Source: Hyphomicrobiales bacterium
Lineage (GTDB): Bacteria; Pseudomonadota; Alphaproteobacteria; Rhizobiales; Rhizobiaceae
Reading direction: 5' to 3'
Length of the DNA: 64,000 bases
NCBI GenBank assembly: GCA_900472485.1
Contig: UCII01000004.1
Span: 186,001 to 250,000, forward strand
Made by a program: the position numbers and the translations under genes. The notes under the pieces were generated by a model, which had not been told where the DNA came from, did no database searches, and saw nothing but the letters and a program-made list of their open reading frames with translations. Shown in pieces: positions 34,845 to 44,468 of the stretch (the stretch's first letter is position 1; every line of letters begins with the position of its first letter).

Positions 34845-37046
34845 ATGGACTCGGCACTCACGGAACATCAGGACGCCAACCAGGAAAATCCAGAGGCCGC
34901 ACCTCCGGTCAGCGAATTGATGACCAGCCCCGAGCGCTTCATCAACCGCGAATTCTCCTGGCTGCAGTTCAACCGCCGCGTCCTTGAAGAGACGCTGAAC
35001 ACCGCTCATCCGCTGCTGGAACGCGTCCGCTTCCTCTCGATTTCCGCCGCCAACCTCGATGAGTTCTTCATGGTGCGCGTCGCCGGCCTGGAAGGCCAGG
35101 TCCGCCAGAAGATCCTCGTGCGCACGCCAGACGGCAAGACGCCGGCCGAGCAGCTCGACGATATCCTCCGCGAGATTGACAATCTGCAGATGGAGCAGCA
35201 AGCCTCCCTTGCCGTCCTGCAGCAATATCTCGCCAAGGAAGATATTCTGATCGTCCGCCCGGCTGCCCTTTCCGATGCCGACCGTCAGTGGCTTCATACC
35301 GAGTTCGAGCAGGCGATCTTCCCGGTCCTGACGCCGCTTTCCATCGACCCGGCCCATCCGTTCCCGTTCATTCCGAACCTCGGTTTCTCGATCGCGCTGC
35401 AGCTGAAGAGCATGAACGGTCGCGAGCCGATGACGGCGCTGCTGCGACTGCCGCCGGCGCTGGACCGTTTCGTCCGCCTGCCGGATGCCAGCAACGTCAT
35501 CCGCTACATTACGCTCGAAGACGTGGTGAACATCTTCATTCACCGGCTGTACCCCGGCTACGAGGTGCAGGGTTCTGGTACGTTCCGCATCATCCGAGAC
35601 AGCGATATCGAAGTCGAGGAAGAGGCCGAAGATCTGGTGCGCTTCTTCGAAACCGCACTGAAGCGTCGCCGCCGCGGGTCCGTGATCCGCATCGAAACCG
35701 ATTCCGAAATGCCGCTGGAGCTTCGCCAGTTCGTGGTGGAGTCGCTGAACGTCCCGGGAAACCGCATCGCGGTTCTGCCGGGCCTGCTCGCGCTCAACAC
35801 GCTGTCGGAAATCTGCAAGGCGCCGCGCGACGATTTGCGCTTCGAGCCCTACAATGCGCGATTTCCTGAGCGCGTCCGCGAACATGCCGGCGATTGCTTC
35901 GCCGCGATCCGCGAAAAGGACATGGTCGTCCACCATCCCTATGAATCCTTCGACGTGGTGGTCCAGTTCCTTCTCCAGGCTGCTCGGGATCCTGACGTTC
36001 TGGCGATAAAGCAGACGCTTTACCGCACGTCGAACGATAGCCCGATCGTCCGCGCGCTGATCGATGCAGCCGATCTCGGCAAATCGGTTACGGCGCTGGT
36101 GGAGCTGAAGGCTCGATTCGACGAAGAAGCCAACATCCGCTGGGCGCGCGATCTGGAGCGCGCCGGCGTGCAGGTCGTCTTCGGCTTCATCGAGCTCAAG
36201 ACCCATTCGAAGATGTCCATGGTTGTGCGTCGCGAAGACGGCAAGCTCCGCACCTATTGCCATCTCGGTACCGGCAACTACCATCCGGTCACCGCCAAGA
36301 TTTACACGGACCTTTCCTACTTCACCTGCGATCCGACGATCGCCCATGACATGGCGAACATCTTTAACTTCATTACCGGTTACGGTGAGCCGGAACAGGG
36401 CATGAAGATCGCGGTTTCGCCCTATACGCTGCGTCCTCGCATCCTTCAGCATATCGAAGGCGAGATCGAACATGCCAAGAACGGCCGTCCGGGCGCGATC
36501 TGGATGAAGATGAATTCGCTCGTCGATCCCGATATCATCGACGCGCTGTATCGTGCCAGCAATGCCGGCGTCGATATCGAGCTTGTCGTGCGCGGCATTT
36601 GCTGCCTGCGTCCCCAGATCCCCGGGCTTTCGGAAAGGATCCGCGTCAAGTCCATCGTCGGTCGCTTCCTCGAGCACAGCCGCATTTTCTGCTTCGGCGA
36701 CGGTCACGGCCTGCCGTCGGACAAGGCGCTGGTCTATATCGGCTCTGCCGATATGATGCCGCGCAATCTCGATCGCCGCGTCGAAACGCTCGTGCCGCTC
36801 ACCAACAAGACCGTGCATGAACAGGTGCTTTCACAGATCATGCTGGGCAATATCATTGACAATCAGCAAAGCTACGAGATATTGCCGGACGGGACTTCAC
36901 GGCGCATGGAAGTGCGTCAGGGAAAAGAGCCATTCAATGCACAGCAGTATTTCATGACCAATCCCAGCCTGTCCGGCCGTGGTGAAGCCTTGAAATCCAG
37001 CGCACCGAAACTCATCGCTGGGCTGCTGTCGGGCCGCAACAAATAA
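34845..37046 (+). CDS. ppk: Polyphosphate kinase 1
   Basis: PPK1 reversibly makes inorganic polyphosphate from ATP at the membrane periphery. The 733-residue protein has the N-terminal domain [19 protein letters not shown], the head domain, and two phospholipase-D-like C-terminal domains. The autophosphorylated His is in [16 protein letters not shown] near residue 454, followed by [23 protein letters not shown]. Late blocks [16 protein letters not shown] and [17 protein letters not shown] are typical. The ATG at 34845 follows GGTGGAAC; an upstream in-frame ATG at 34812 lies nearly on the Pho-like array and is less likely. ppx begins 11 bp after the stop. Confidence 0.97.
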   Translation: MDSALTEHQDANQENPEAAPPVSELMTSPERFINREFSWLQFNRRVLEETLNTAHPLLERVRFLSISAANLDEFFMVRVAGLEGQVRQKILVRTPDGKTPAEQLDDILREIDNLQMEQQASLAVLQQYLAKEDILIVRPAALSDADRQWLHTEFEQAIFPVLTPLSIDPAHPFPFIPNLGFSIALQLKSMNGREPMTALLRLPPALDRFVRLPDASNVIRYITLEDVVNIFIHRLYPGYEVQGSGTFRIIRDSDIEVEEEAEDLVRFFETALKRRRRGSVIRIETDSEMPLELRQFVVESLNVPGNRIAVLPGLLALNTLSEICKAPRDDLRFEPYNARFPERVREHAGDCFAAIREKDMVVHHPYESFDVVVQFLLQAARDPDVLAIKQTLYRTSNDSPIVRALIDAADLGKSVTALVELKARFDEEANIRWARDLERAGVQVVFGFIELKTHSKMSMVVRREDGKLRTYCHLGTGNYHPVTAKIYTDLSYFTCDPTIAHDMANIFNFITGYGEPEQGMKIAVSPYTLRPRILQHIEGEIEHAKNGRPGAIWMKMNSLVDPDIIDALYRASNAGVDIELVVRGICCLRPQIPGLSERIRVKSIVGRFLEHSRIFCFGDGHGLPSDKALVYIGSADMMPRNLDRRVETLVPLTNKTVHEQVLSQIMLGNIIDNQQSYEILPDGTSRRMEVRQGKEPFNAQQYFMTNPSLSGRGEALKSSAPKLIAGLLSGRNK

Positions 37047-37057
37047 ATTGGACCTGC

Positions 37058-38578
37058 ATGGTTGAATCAGAAGCCCAGGGGCGTCTTCCGGGCATCGCCC
37101 CTGTCTCCGTTGTCGATATCGGGTCGAATTCGGTCCGTCTCGTCGTCTATGAAGGCCATTCGCGGTCGCCGACCATCCTCTTCAACGAAAAAGTGCTATG
37201 CGGCCTGGGCAAGGGCATAGCACTGACGGGAAAGATGGACGAAGAAAGCGTGGCGCGGGCGCTTGCCGCGCTGCATCGCTTCAAGGCACTCTCCGATCAG
37301 GCGCGTGCCGCCACCATCTACGTTTTGGCAACGGCCGCGGCGCGTGAAGCCAGCAACGGTCCGCAGTTCATCCATCAGGCAGAAGCCATCCTCCAGCGCA
37401 AGGTGCGGGTACTTTCGGGCGAAGAAGAGGCGCGCTTTTCCGCGCTCGGCATCATCAGCGGTTTTTTCCACCCCGATGGCATCGCCGGCGACCTCGGCGG
37501 CGGCTCGCTGGAGCTGATCGACATCAAGGATCGGGAGATCGGCAAAGGCATAACGCTGCCGCTCGGCGGCCTGCGCCTGTCGGAATATGCCGGCGGCTCG
37601 ATCGAGAAGGCGCGCAGCTTCGCGCGCAAGCACGTCAAGACGGCCAAGCTATTGAGCAAGGGCGAGGGCCGCACCTTCTATGCGGTCGGCGGCACATGGC
37701 GAAGCGTGGCCAAGCTGCACATGGAAATCCGCAAATATCCGCTGCACATGATGCAGGGCTATGAAGTACCGCTCGACGAAATGATCCGCTTTCTGGATCA
37801 GATCGTCGAATCGAAGGATTCGAAGGACCCGGCGCTGCAGGCGGTTTCCAAGCATCGTCGTTCGCTGCTGCCCTTCGGCGCGGTCGCGATGCGCGAAGTG
37901 CTGACCGCGATGAAGCCCTCTGTGATCTCCTTCTCCGCCCAGGGCGTGCGTGAAGGTTATCTCTATTCCCTGTTGACCGAGGCGGAGCGCAACAGCGATC
38001 CGCTGCTCACCGCCGCCGGTGAGCTTGCCATCCTGCGCGCGCGTTCGCCGGAACATGCCCGCGAGCTGGCGGAGTGGACGGGGCGGATGTTGCCGTTTTT
38101 CGGCATCACTGAGACCGACGAGGAAAGCCGCTATCGCCAGGCAGCCTGCCTTCTTGCCGATATCAGCTGGCGTGCCCATCCGGATTATCGCGGCCTGCAG
38201 GCGCTGAACATCATCGCCCACACGTCCTTCGTCGGTATCACTCATGCCGGCCGCGCCTTCATCGCGCTTGCCAATTACTATCGTTTCGAGGGCTTGAACG
38301 ACGATGGAGCGACCGAGCCGCTGGCGACGATCGCAACGCCGCTCTACATCGAACGCGCCAAGCTGCTCGGCGGCCTGTTGCGCGTCGTCTACCTGTTTTC
38401 GGCCTCGATGCCCGGTATCGTGCGCAATCTGTCGTTCCGCCGCTCGACAAACCCGGATCTGGACCTCGAATTCGTCGTCCCGGCCGAATATCACGATTTT
38501 GCCGGCGAGCGGCTGGACGGACGCCTGCAGCAACTCGGCAAGCTCACCAACCGCCGGCTGGCTTTCTGCTTCGAATGA
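37058..38578 (+). CDS. ppx: Exopolyphosphatase (Ppx/GppA family)
   Basis: Ppx removes terminal phosphates from polyphosphate; GppA-type members also hydrolyse pppGpp. The 506-residue protein begins with the ASKHA-fold phosphate 1 motif VVDIGSNSVRLVVYEG near residue 18 and the phosphate 2 motif AGDLGGGSLELIDI near 145. An HD-like helical domain makes up the C-terminal half (AHTSFVGITHAGRAFIALANYYRF). It lies 11 bp downstream of ppk, so the synthesis and breakdown genes are co-transcribed. Substrate preference between polyphosphate and pppGpp cannot be decided from the sequence. Confidence 0.94.
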   Translation: MVESEAQGRLPGIAPVSVVDIGSNSVRLVVYEGHSRSPTILFNEKVLCGLGKGIALTGKMDEESVARALAALHRFKALSDQARAATIYVLATAAAREASNGPQFIHQAEAILQRKVRVLSGEEEARFSALGIISGFFHPDGIAGDLGGGSLELIDIKDREIGKGITLPLGGLRLSEYAGGSIEKARSFARKHVKTAKLLSKGEGRTFYAVGGTWRSVAKLHMEIRKYPLHMMQGYEVPLDEMIRFLDQIVESKDSKDPALQAVSKHRRSLLPFGAVAMREVLTAMKPSVISFSAQGVREGYLYSLLTEAERNSDPLLTAAGELAILRARSPEHARELAEWTGRMLPFFGITETDEESRYRQAACLLADISWRAHPDYRGLQALNIIAHTSFVGITHAGRAFIALANYYRFEGLNDDGATEPLATIATPLYIERAKLLGGLLRVVYLFSASMPGIVRNLSFRRSTNPDLDLEFVVPAEYHDFAGERLDGRLQQLGKLTNRRLAFCFE

Positions 38579-38585
38579 AGAACAA

Positions 38586-38722
38586 CCTTCTCCCCAGCGG
38601 GGAGAAGGTCGCGCGCAGCGCGGGTTGAGGGGGCGCTCGCGATAGGACTTGTTTCGGCTCCTATGAGAAAGCCATTCCCCCTCATCCGCCCTTTGGGCAC
38701 CTTCTCCCCGAGGGGAGAAGGG
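38586..38722. repeat. RIME-like intergenic repeat (two inverted units)
   Basis: Unit one (38586-38634) begins CCTTCTCCCCAGCGGGGAGA and unit two (38677-38722) is CCCCCTCATCCGCCCTTTGG followed by GCACCTTCTCC and its palindromic partner. The second unit is almost identical to the first unit at 30706. It lies between the convergent ppx and phytase-like genes. Confidence 0.82.
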
Positions 38723-38729
38723 AATTTTC

Positions 38730-40091
38730 TTACTTCGCGTTCAGGAAATCGCCGACTTCGAGCAGGCTGAATTCGTTGTCGTCAGCCTTGTCGACGGCGC
38801 GGCCTGCCGAGAAGGGCAGGTTGTTGTCGTTGCCGATGATGATGTGTGTGGCATCGACGCGGTCGACATTCTCGATGGTGACGAAGGGCATGTCGTAGAA
38901 GCCTTCGCCGCCGCCCTGGCGACGCTTGTGGTCCGGATCTTCGATGCGCAGCAGGTCGATATAGCCGATCTTGCGGACGGCCTTGCCGACATTGGCGTCG
39001 CTCAACTCGATCTTGTAGACGCGCTTCAGCTCGGCCGGAGCCTCGAAGCAATCCGGCTTCGGCTGCTTGGGATCGGCGCAGGCTTTGTCCTTCGTGCCGG
39101 CGCCGTTGTCGCGTTCGATGACCAGGGCCGTGGTTGCGTCGAGCATGTTGAAATCGCCGATCGAGACGCCCTTGTCGGCGAAGGGATAGAGCCAGCTGCG
39201 GCCGGTCCAGCTCTTCGAGGCGATGTCGAATTCGATGACCCGGATGGCCGTCTTGCCGTCGACGCTCTCCATCTGGCCGTCATCCTTGTAGATCGGGCCT
39301 TCCAGCAGGCCGTAGAGCTTCGAGCCGTCCTTCGACATGGCGAGGCCTTCGAAGCCGCCGGAGCGCTTCAGGTTGAAGACGGGCATCTTCTGTGTGGGGT
39401 TGCCGGGCAGCTGGATCAGCGGGTTGTCGGGCGACAGGACCGGCTTGCCCTCGAGCGTCGTTGCGAAGACGTCGGTCAGTTGGCCGTTCGTGTCGAATTT
39501 CAGCAGGTAAGGACCGAACTCGTCGCCGATCCAGAAGCCATCGGCAACAGGCTGGATAGATTCGATGTCGAAATCGGCGCCCGTCAGGTAACGCTTGTCG
39601 GCGCCTTCCATGACGATCGGGAAGGGGGCTTTCTTGTTCGGGTCGGACAGGAACAGGTTCTTGACGACCTCGACCTTGCCATTGTCCCAGTCGAATTTCA
39701 GCTGATGCAGGAAAAGCATCGCGTCGGAGGAGTTCTGTTTGGAGCCGAAGCCGTTGTCGGAGAGCGTCCAGAAGGTGCCATCGGGCATGGTCTTGATGCC
39801 GGAAAAGCCCTGGATCGGCTGGCCGGCGAAGGGCAGCTTCAGGTCGGTGACGCGGGCGCCGTCCTTGCTCGGCACGGTGCCGAGTGCGTCGGTGCGCTTG
39901 CGATCCGGCGTGGTGAACTTGCCTGACGTTTTCAGGAAGTCGGGCGCATCGGCGGGGGCGGCAGTGATGGTGTTGGCCGGCAGGATCGCCTGGCCGACGA
40001 GCTTTGCCTTGAATTGCTGCTCGTCTGCTTGCGCCGATGCGGCAAGCAGAATGAAGAGTGCCGTCGAGGCGGAAAGGATTCGGGTCATCAT
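38730..40091 (-). CDS. Secreted esterase-like/phytase-like beta-propeller protein
   Basis: A 453-residue exported protein. The signal peptide MMTRILSASTALFILLAASAQA is cleaved near residue 22. The mature part resembles the phytase-like (esterase-like activity of phytase) propeller family: FSGIKTMPDGTFWTLSDNGFG near residue 95, DIESIQPVADGFWIGDEFGPYLLKF near 175, SGGFEGLAMSKDGSKLYGLLEGP near 245, and a late IGNDNNLPFS. Acidic residues in these repeats probably hold calcium. The substrate may be a phosphate ester, and the ppk-ppx neighbours fit a phosphate theme, but this is inference. Two consecutive ATG codons are possible starts; the second has better spacing from AAGGTG. Confidence 0.82.
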   Translation of the reverse strand: MMTRILSASTALFILLAASAQADEQQFKAKLVGQAILPANTITAAPADAPDFLKTSGKFTTPDRKRTDALGTVPSKDGARVTDLKLPFAGQPIQGFSGIKTMPDGTFWTLSDNGFGSKQNSSDAMLFLHQLKFDWDNGKVEVVKNLFLSDPNKKAPFPIVMEGADKRYLTGADFDIESIQPVADGFWIGDEFGPYLLKFDTNGQLTDVFATTLEGKPVLSPDNPLIQLPGNPTQKMPVFNLKRSGGFEGLAMSKDGSKLYGLLEGPIYKDDGQMESVDGKTAIRVIEFDIASKSWTGRSWLYPFADKGVSIGDFNMLDATTALVIERDNGAGTKDKACADPKQPKPDCFEAPAELKRVYKIELSDANVGKAVRKIGYIDLLRIEDPDHKRRQGGGEGFYDMPFVTIENVDRVDATHIIIGNDNNLPFSAGRAVDKADDNEFSLLEVGDFLNAK

Positions 40092-40251
40092 GTCACCTTG
40101 TGGTGGAGAGTGGTAAAAACAACTCCGCTTAACAGGCGACCCATGTCTGCGAATTAACGCTTAGGTGAAGATTTGGTGACTGTGGACAACCCATGGGCTG
40201 TGAAGCTCAGGCGTGCATCAGTGCTGAATTGCAGCCAACAATTCGTCTTGT

Positions 40252-41304
40252 TTAAGATCTGCCGCGAACGGTCTTCAACGCCTGCCGGTCCTGCGTGTGA
40301 AGGGCGATGACGCCAAGGTGCTGATCACGGCCGCGAACGGCATGTTCGCCGAGTTCTTCCTTGATGATCCCGTCGGGTAGCTCCATCCGTCTGGCAAGGT
40401 CGCTGGAAATCAGCACCTGTCGCTCCAGCGTTTTGCAGAGTGACTCCAGCCTTGCGGTCGTATTCACCGTGTCACCGAAATAGGCGATCTTGTGGTGGTC
40501 GACGCCGATTTCGGCCGTCACGACATTGCCGCCATGCAGAGCGGCTCTAAGACGCGGCACCCTCCCGTAGGATTTCAGCCAGGTCTCGGCGTTCTTTTCG
40601 ATATCGTCGAGGATATTGAAGACGCAGCGCACGCAATTGGCATTCTTGACGCCCCGCTGGAGCGGCCAGGTGATGATGGCAGCATCGCCGATATAGTCGT
40701 CGATCGCGCCCTTGTGCCGCCGCACCGGCTCTGCCATGGCGCCGAACACCGCACCGAGGAATTCTTGCGTTTTCAAGTCGCCATATTCCTCAGCAAAGGC
40801 AGTGGAGCCGACGAGATCGACGAAAAGAAAGACGCGCTCCTCCTGCACCGGATTGCGGTAACGGCCGGTCAACAGGCTGGAGAAGACGTCGCGGCCGAGC
40901 AATTCCCGCACGCGCCCGATGAAAATGACGATGGCAGTCACCACCACGGCATAGATATAGACGTCTATCTTCAGCACCGTCAGGTCTTCCCATGATGCTT
41001 TGACGAGGCCTAGCAATTTCATGGAGCTGCCTGCGGTGGCATAGCCGACGCTCATCAGCAGGAAATCGACGACGAGAGCCGAAAGGATGAAGGCCGGCGT
41101 TGGCAGCCTATGCATCCAGTCACTCAGCCGCGGCAGGATCATGCGGCGCTCGAAGGCAAGCAGCGGCATGCCGCAGAACAGGGCGAAGATTCCGCCGATA
41201 TATATCGGAGATTCCGGAAAGAATAGTTTGCCGTAAATGACGCCCGTCGAAGCGACGAACAGCGATATCAGGATCCAGTTGCGTATCGAATGGAAAATGC
41301 CCAT
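40252..41304 (-). CDS. Membrane-anchored class III adenylate/guanylate cyclase
   Basis: A 350-residue signalling enzyme with four to five membrane helices in residues 10-140, then a class III cyclase domain (about 155-330). The first metal-binding Asp is in ERVFLFVDLVGSTAFAE near residue 164 and the second in AIDDYIGDAAIITWP near 209. The transition-state pair is in YFGDTVNTTARLESL (Asn and Arg near 285-290). Both catalytic Asp and the Asn-Arg are intact, so it should be active. Rhizobia carry many such cyclases; the signal sensed by the membrane part is unknown. The gene stands alone on the minus strand. Confidence 0.89.
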   Translation of the reverse strand: MGIFHSIRNWILISLFVASTGVIYGKLFFPESPIYIGGIFALFCGMPLLAFERRMILPRLSDWMHRLPTPAFILSALVVDFLLMSVGYATAGSSMKLLGLVKASWEDLTVLKIDVYIYAVVVTAIVIFIGRVRELLGRDVFSSLLTGRYRNPVQEERVFLFVDLVGSTAFAEEYGDLKTQEFLGAVFGAMAEPVRRHKGAIDDYIGDAAIITWPLQRGVKNANCVRCVFNILDDIEKNAETWLKSYGRVPRLRAALHGGNVVTAEIGVDHHKIAYFGDTVNTTARLESLCKTLERQVLISSDLARRMELPDGIIKEELGEHAVRGRDQHLGVIALHTQDRQALKTVRGRS

Positions 41305-41495
41305 TCACTTTTCCGCCGAGAAGCGACGTCTGTCATCGACGCGGGATTGCGCCGGCAAACTGGAACGTCATCGAATAGAACGATTACATCAGACGTTCAT
41401 TCCACGAAATTTGCGGCGCAATCGTGATTGCAGCCGCGATATCGCTCGGCGAATCATACGCAATTACAAGGGATCCGGGAAGGAGAATGTCGCGG

Positions 41496-42641
41496 CTAGA
41501 GAGCGACGGTCTCGATCCGCTTGCCGACGAAGCGCAGGGCCACCTGGCCCTGGATCAGCTGCAGGGCCGTCTCGCCGAAGAGATCGCGCCGCCAGCCGGT
41601 CAAGGCCGCCACATCGGCCTTCTCTCCTTCCGCGGCGATCTTGTCGAGATCGTCGCTGTTGGCGATCACCTTCGGAGCAACGCCATGTTTTTCCGCAATA
41701 AGCTTCAAAAGGACCTTCAACAGTTCGGAAGCCGCTGCCGTGCCCTCGGGAGCCTGCTGATGGCGCGGCGGATGCGGCATTTCTGCCTTCGGCAGAGCCA
41801 GCGCCGCGTTGATCGCCTCAAGCACCGCCGTACCGGCGGCCGAGCGCTCCCAGCCCTTGGGGATGGTGCGCAGCCGCGCAAGCGCCTCGGTGTCCTTCGG
41901 TTGCTGCTGGGCGATTTCGTAGATCCCGTCATCCTTCAGTACGCGGGCGCGTGGGACGTTGCGGGCACGTGCCTCGCGCTCGCGCCAGGCTGCAACGTAT
42001 TTCAACACCGCCAGCTCTTGCGGTTTGCGCAGCCGCATCTTCAGCCGCTGCCAGGCATCGTCGGGGTGCAGGTCGTAGGTCTCGCGCGCCTCCAGGATCG
42101 CCATCTCCTCCTGCAGCCAGGAGGCGCGCCCTTCACGCTGCAATTGCTCCTTGAGCGAGAGATAAACGTCGCGCAGATGCGTCACGTCGGCGAGTGCATA
42201 GTCGAGTTGCTTTTCCGAGAGCGGCCGGCGGCTCCAGTCGGTAAAGCGCGAGGATTTGTCGATATGGACGTTCTTGATGCGGCTGACGAGCTGATCGTAG
42301 GAGACCGAATCGCCGAAGCCGCAGACCATCGCCGCAACTTGCGTATCGAAGATCGGATGCGGAATGAGATTGCCGCGATGGAAGATGATTTCGATGTCCT
42401 GGCGCGCAGCATGAAACACCTTCAGCACCGATGGGTTCGCCATCAGTTCGAAGAAGGGTGCCAGATCCAGCCCCTTGGCCAGCGGGTCTACCAGCACTTC
42501 GGTGGTGGGGCTTGCCATCTGTATCAAACACAGCTCTGGCCAGAAGGTCGTTTCTCGCAGGAATTCCGTATCGATGGTAATGAATTCCGACTTGGCCAGC
42601 TCTTGGCAGGCCGCCTCCAATTGGGCGGTAGTTTCGATCAT
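41496..42641 (-). CDS. rnd: Ribonuclease D
   Basis: RNase D trims the 3' ends of tRNA precursors and other small RNAs. The 381-residue protein begins MIETTAQLEAACQELAKSEF. The DEDDy nuclease motifs are present: FITIDTEFLRE (Exo I) near residue 22, VFHAARQDIEII (Exo II) near 80, and YALADVTHLRDVY (Exo III with Tyr) near 150. An HRDC domain follows, DEKs replaced by KPQELAVLKYVAAWREREARARN near residue 215. The start at 42641 gives the family N-terminus; 80 further in-frame codons upstream are not family-like. Confidence 0.94.
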   Translation of the reverse strand: MIETTAQLEAACQELAKSEFITIDTEFLRETTFWPELCLIQMASPTTEVLVDPLAKGLDLAPFFELMANPSVLKVFHAARQDIEIIFHRGNLIPHPIFDTQVAAMVCGFGDSVSYDQLVSRIKNVHIDKSSRFTDWSRRPLSEKQLDYALADVTHLRDVYLSLKEQLQREGRASWLQEEMAILEARETYDLHPDDAWQRLKMRLRKPQELAVLKYVAAWREREARARNVPRARVLKDDGIYEIAQQQPKDTEALARLRTIPKGWERSAAGTAVLEAINAALALPKAEMPHPPRHQQAPEGTAAASELLKVLLKLIAEKHGVAPKVIANSDDLDKIAAEGEKADVAALTGWRRDLFGETALQLIQGQVALRFVGKRIETVAL

Positions 42642-42811
42642 ATCAACACATTCAATGGTAAAATACTTCCTTAACTTCCTTCTCCTTTCAGCCCGATATG
42701 TCAATACTTTCGCGGACAAAGCCTTTGTCGCATTTCGCTTTTCACTGAAATTGCCGGAAACAGGGACGGCTTTGACCAAGGCAACCAGAAATCGAAGCGG
42801 CTCGCGACTGG

Positions 42812-44203
42812 CTAGGCCACCCGTACGTAACTTGTCATGCCCGTCTTCTGGTGTTCGATGATATGGCAATGCAGCAGCCAATCGCCGGGATTGTCGGCGA
42901 CGAAGGCAAGCTGCACTTTCTCATCCGGCTGGATCAGATAGGTATCGGAGACGAAGGGTTGCACCTGCCGCGTCGAAGAGGAGATGACGGTAAAGCTCAT
43001 TCCGTGCAGGTGGATGGGATGGCTATGCGGTGTCACGTTTTCCATGTCGATGACATAGCTCTTGCCGAGCTTGAGTTCGGCAAGCGGCGCGGTCGGATCG
43101 GGCGTATCACCCGGCCACGGCACCTTGTTGATCGCCCAGAAACTGTAGCCGAGCGAGCCGCATATGCTGTTGTCGGCGGTGTTCTCAGCCGTCGAACTCA
43201 GGATCAGCGGAATGTGGGTGGCAGAGCCGAGATCAGCCTTCTGCACGGGATTGCTTTCGAGCGGCGCCAGATCGCGCACGTCGCGCTTCAATGATGCGCC
43301 CACGGCGCGCAGCGTCGCCAGTACCTTCGGATTGGTGCCCTTGATGTCCTCGAGCTTGACGATCGCGCCTTCGCTGTCGGGTACGCGCACGGCAAGCTCC
43401 AGCCGCTGTCCCGGCCCGAGCTGCAGGAGATCGAGCGGAAAGCGTTGCGGCACGGGATTGCCGTCGATCGCGATCACGGTCGCCTCGGCGCCATCCATGC
43501 GGAAGGAATAGATGCGCGTGACGTCGGTAATGGCAATGCGCAGCCGCACCAGACCGCCGGAGGGCGCATCATATTGCGGCTCCTGCTGCCAGTTAGCAGT
43601 CCGCACCGTGCCATAGGTGCCGGACTTGGCTGCATCGCGCGGCTTGAATTGCGCGATGAACTGGCCGTCGCTGCCAAGCCGCCAGTCGCGCAGATTGAGC
43701 ACGACTTCCGAATCGAAGGCGGGATCCTTGGGATTTTCGACGACGATGACGCCGGTCATGCCGTGGCCCATCTGTTCCAGGGTGTTGCAATGCGGATGAT
43801 ACCAGAAGGTGCCGGCGTCCGGCGGCGTGAAAGCGTAATCGAAATGATCGCCAGTATAGACATAGGGCTGCGTGAGGAACGGCACGCCGTCCATCGCGTT
43901 CGGAAGGCGGATGCCATGCCAATGAACGGTCGTCGGATCGTCTATGCCGTTGATAAGCCGGGCCGCGAAGGCTTCGCCCTTCCTCATGCGCACCACCGGC
44001 GGCATGCCGGCGTTGCCATAGGTGAGCACGTTCCGGGTCGTGCCGCCGTCGGTGAGGTTCGCCTCGATCTTGGCCGTCTTCAGCGTGAGTGGCTCGGCTG
44101 CCGCTGCCTTGCCCGCAAACTTCCCCGCGATTCCGAGGCCGACGCCATAGGCGCCGGCAATGGCTGAAGCTTTGAGCAGATTGCGGCGGGTAAGGATCGG
44201 CAT
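42812..44203 (-). CDS. Multicopper oxidase family protein, Tat-exported
   Basis: A 463-residue periplasmic multicopper oxidase. The N-terminus MPILTRRNLLKASAIAGAYGVGLG has a twin-arginine signal. All four copper-binding motifs are intact: HWHGIRLP near residue 94, WYHPHCNTLEQMGHG near 135, HSHPIHLHGMSF near 395, and WLLHCHIIEHQKTGM near 443 with the type 1 Cys. Such enzymes oxidise Cu(I), metals or phenols with reduction of oxygen to water. There is no methionine-rich loop of the CueO kind that I can see, so copper tolerance is uncertain. It is separated from rnd by 170 bp and divergent from aspS. Confidence 0.9.
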   Translation of the reverse strand: MPILTRRNLLKASAIAGAYGVGLGIAGKFAGKAAAAEPLTLKTAKIEANLTDGGTTRNVLTYGNAGMPPVVRMRKGEAFAARLINGIDDPTTVHWHGIRLPNAMDGVPFLTQPYVYTGDHFDYAFTPPDAGTFWYHPHCNTLEQMGHGMTGVIVVENPKDPAFDSEVVLNLRDWRLGSDGQFIAQFKPRDAAKSGTYGTVRTANWQQEPQYDAPSGGLVRLRIAITDVTRIYSFRMDGAEATVIAIDGNPVPQRFPLDLLQLGPGQRLELAVRVPDSEGAIVKLEDIKGTNPKVLATLRAVGASLKRDVRDLAPLESNPVQKADLGSATHIPLILSSTAENTADNSICGSLGYSFWAINKVPWPGDTPDPTAPLAELKLGKSYVIDMENVTPHSHPIHLHGMSFTVISSSTRQVQPFVSDTYLIQPDEKVQLAFVADNPGDWLLHCHIIEHQKTGMTSYVRVA

Positions 44204-44468
44204 GTCATGCTCCGGGGCGAAGATATATGGATGCCTGTTTAAAGTTGACTGAAGCGTTCAGCAATAGCGCCGAGGTAGCCAAACCGCCGCAGCGGCTACT
44301 TGCGGATGCTGTGTTGGATAGCGACTGAAAACAGCTTTAAGCTGACTTCCGGTGTTCGAGCCTTGACAAATCGGGCGTGCCATGCGCTTTTCCGCCCGAT
44401 TTTCTCGTCGGCAGGCGAGGGGCTTGCATGTCCTTTCGCCGCGGCCCGCCAAGTCCAGGATATATACT

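Noticed and set aside
34440..36818. A 792-codon open frame antisense to ppk
   Set aside because: It is the mirror frame of a well-supported gene in GC-rich DNA and shows no protein family, ribosome-binding site or hydrophobic pattern. The same applies to long antisense frames over parC, aspS, tetR-adjacent genes and the molybdoenzyme.
44204..44468. Possible T-box or other leader RNA before aspS
   Set aside because: A GTAGCC/GGCTAC hairpin near 44271-44297 exists, but no T-box core sequence or terminator follows, and T-boxes are not expected in alphaproteobacteria.
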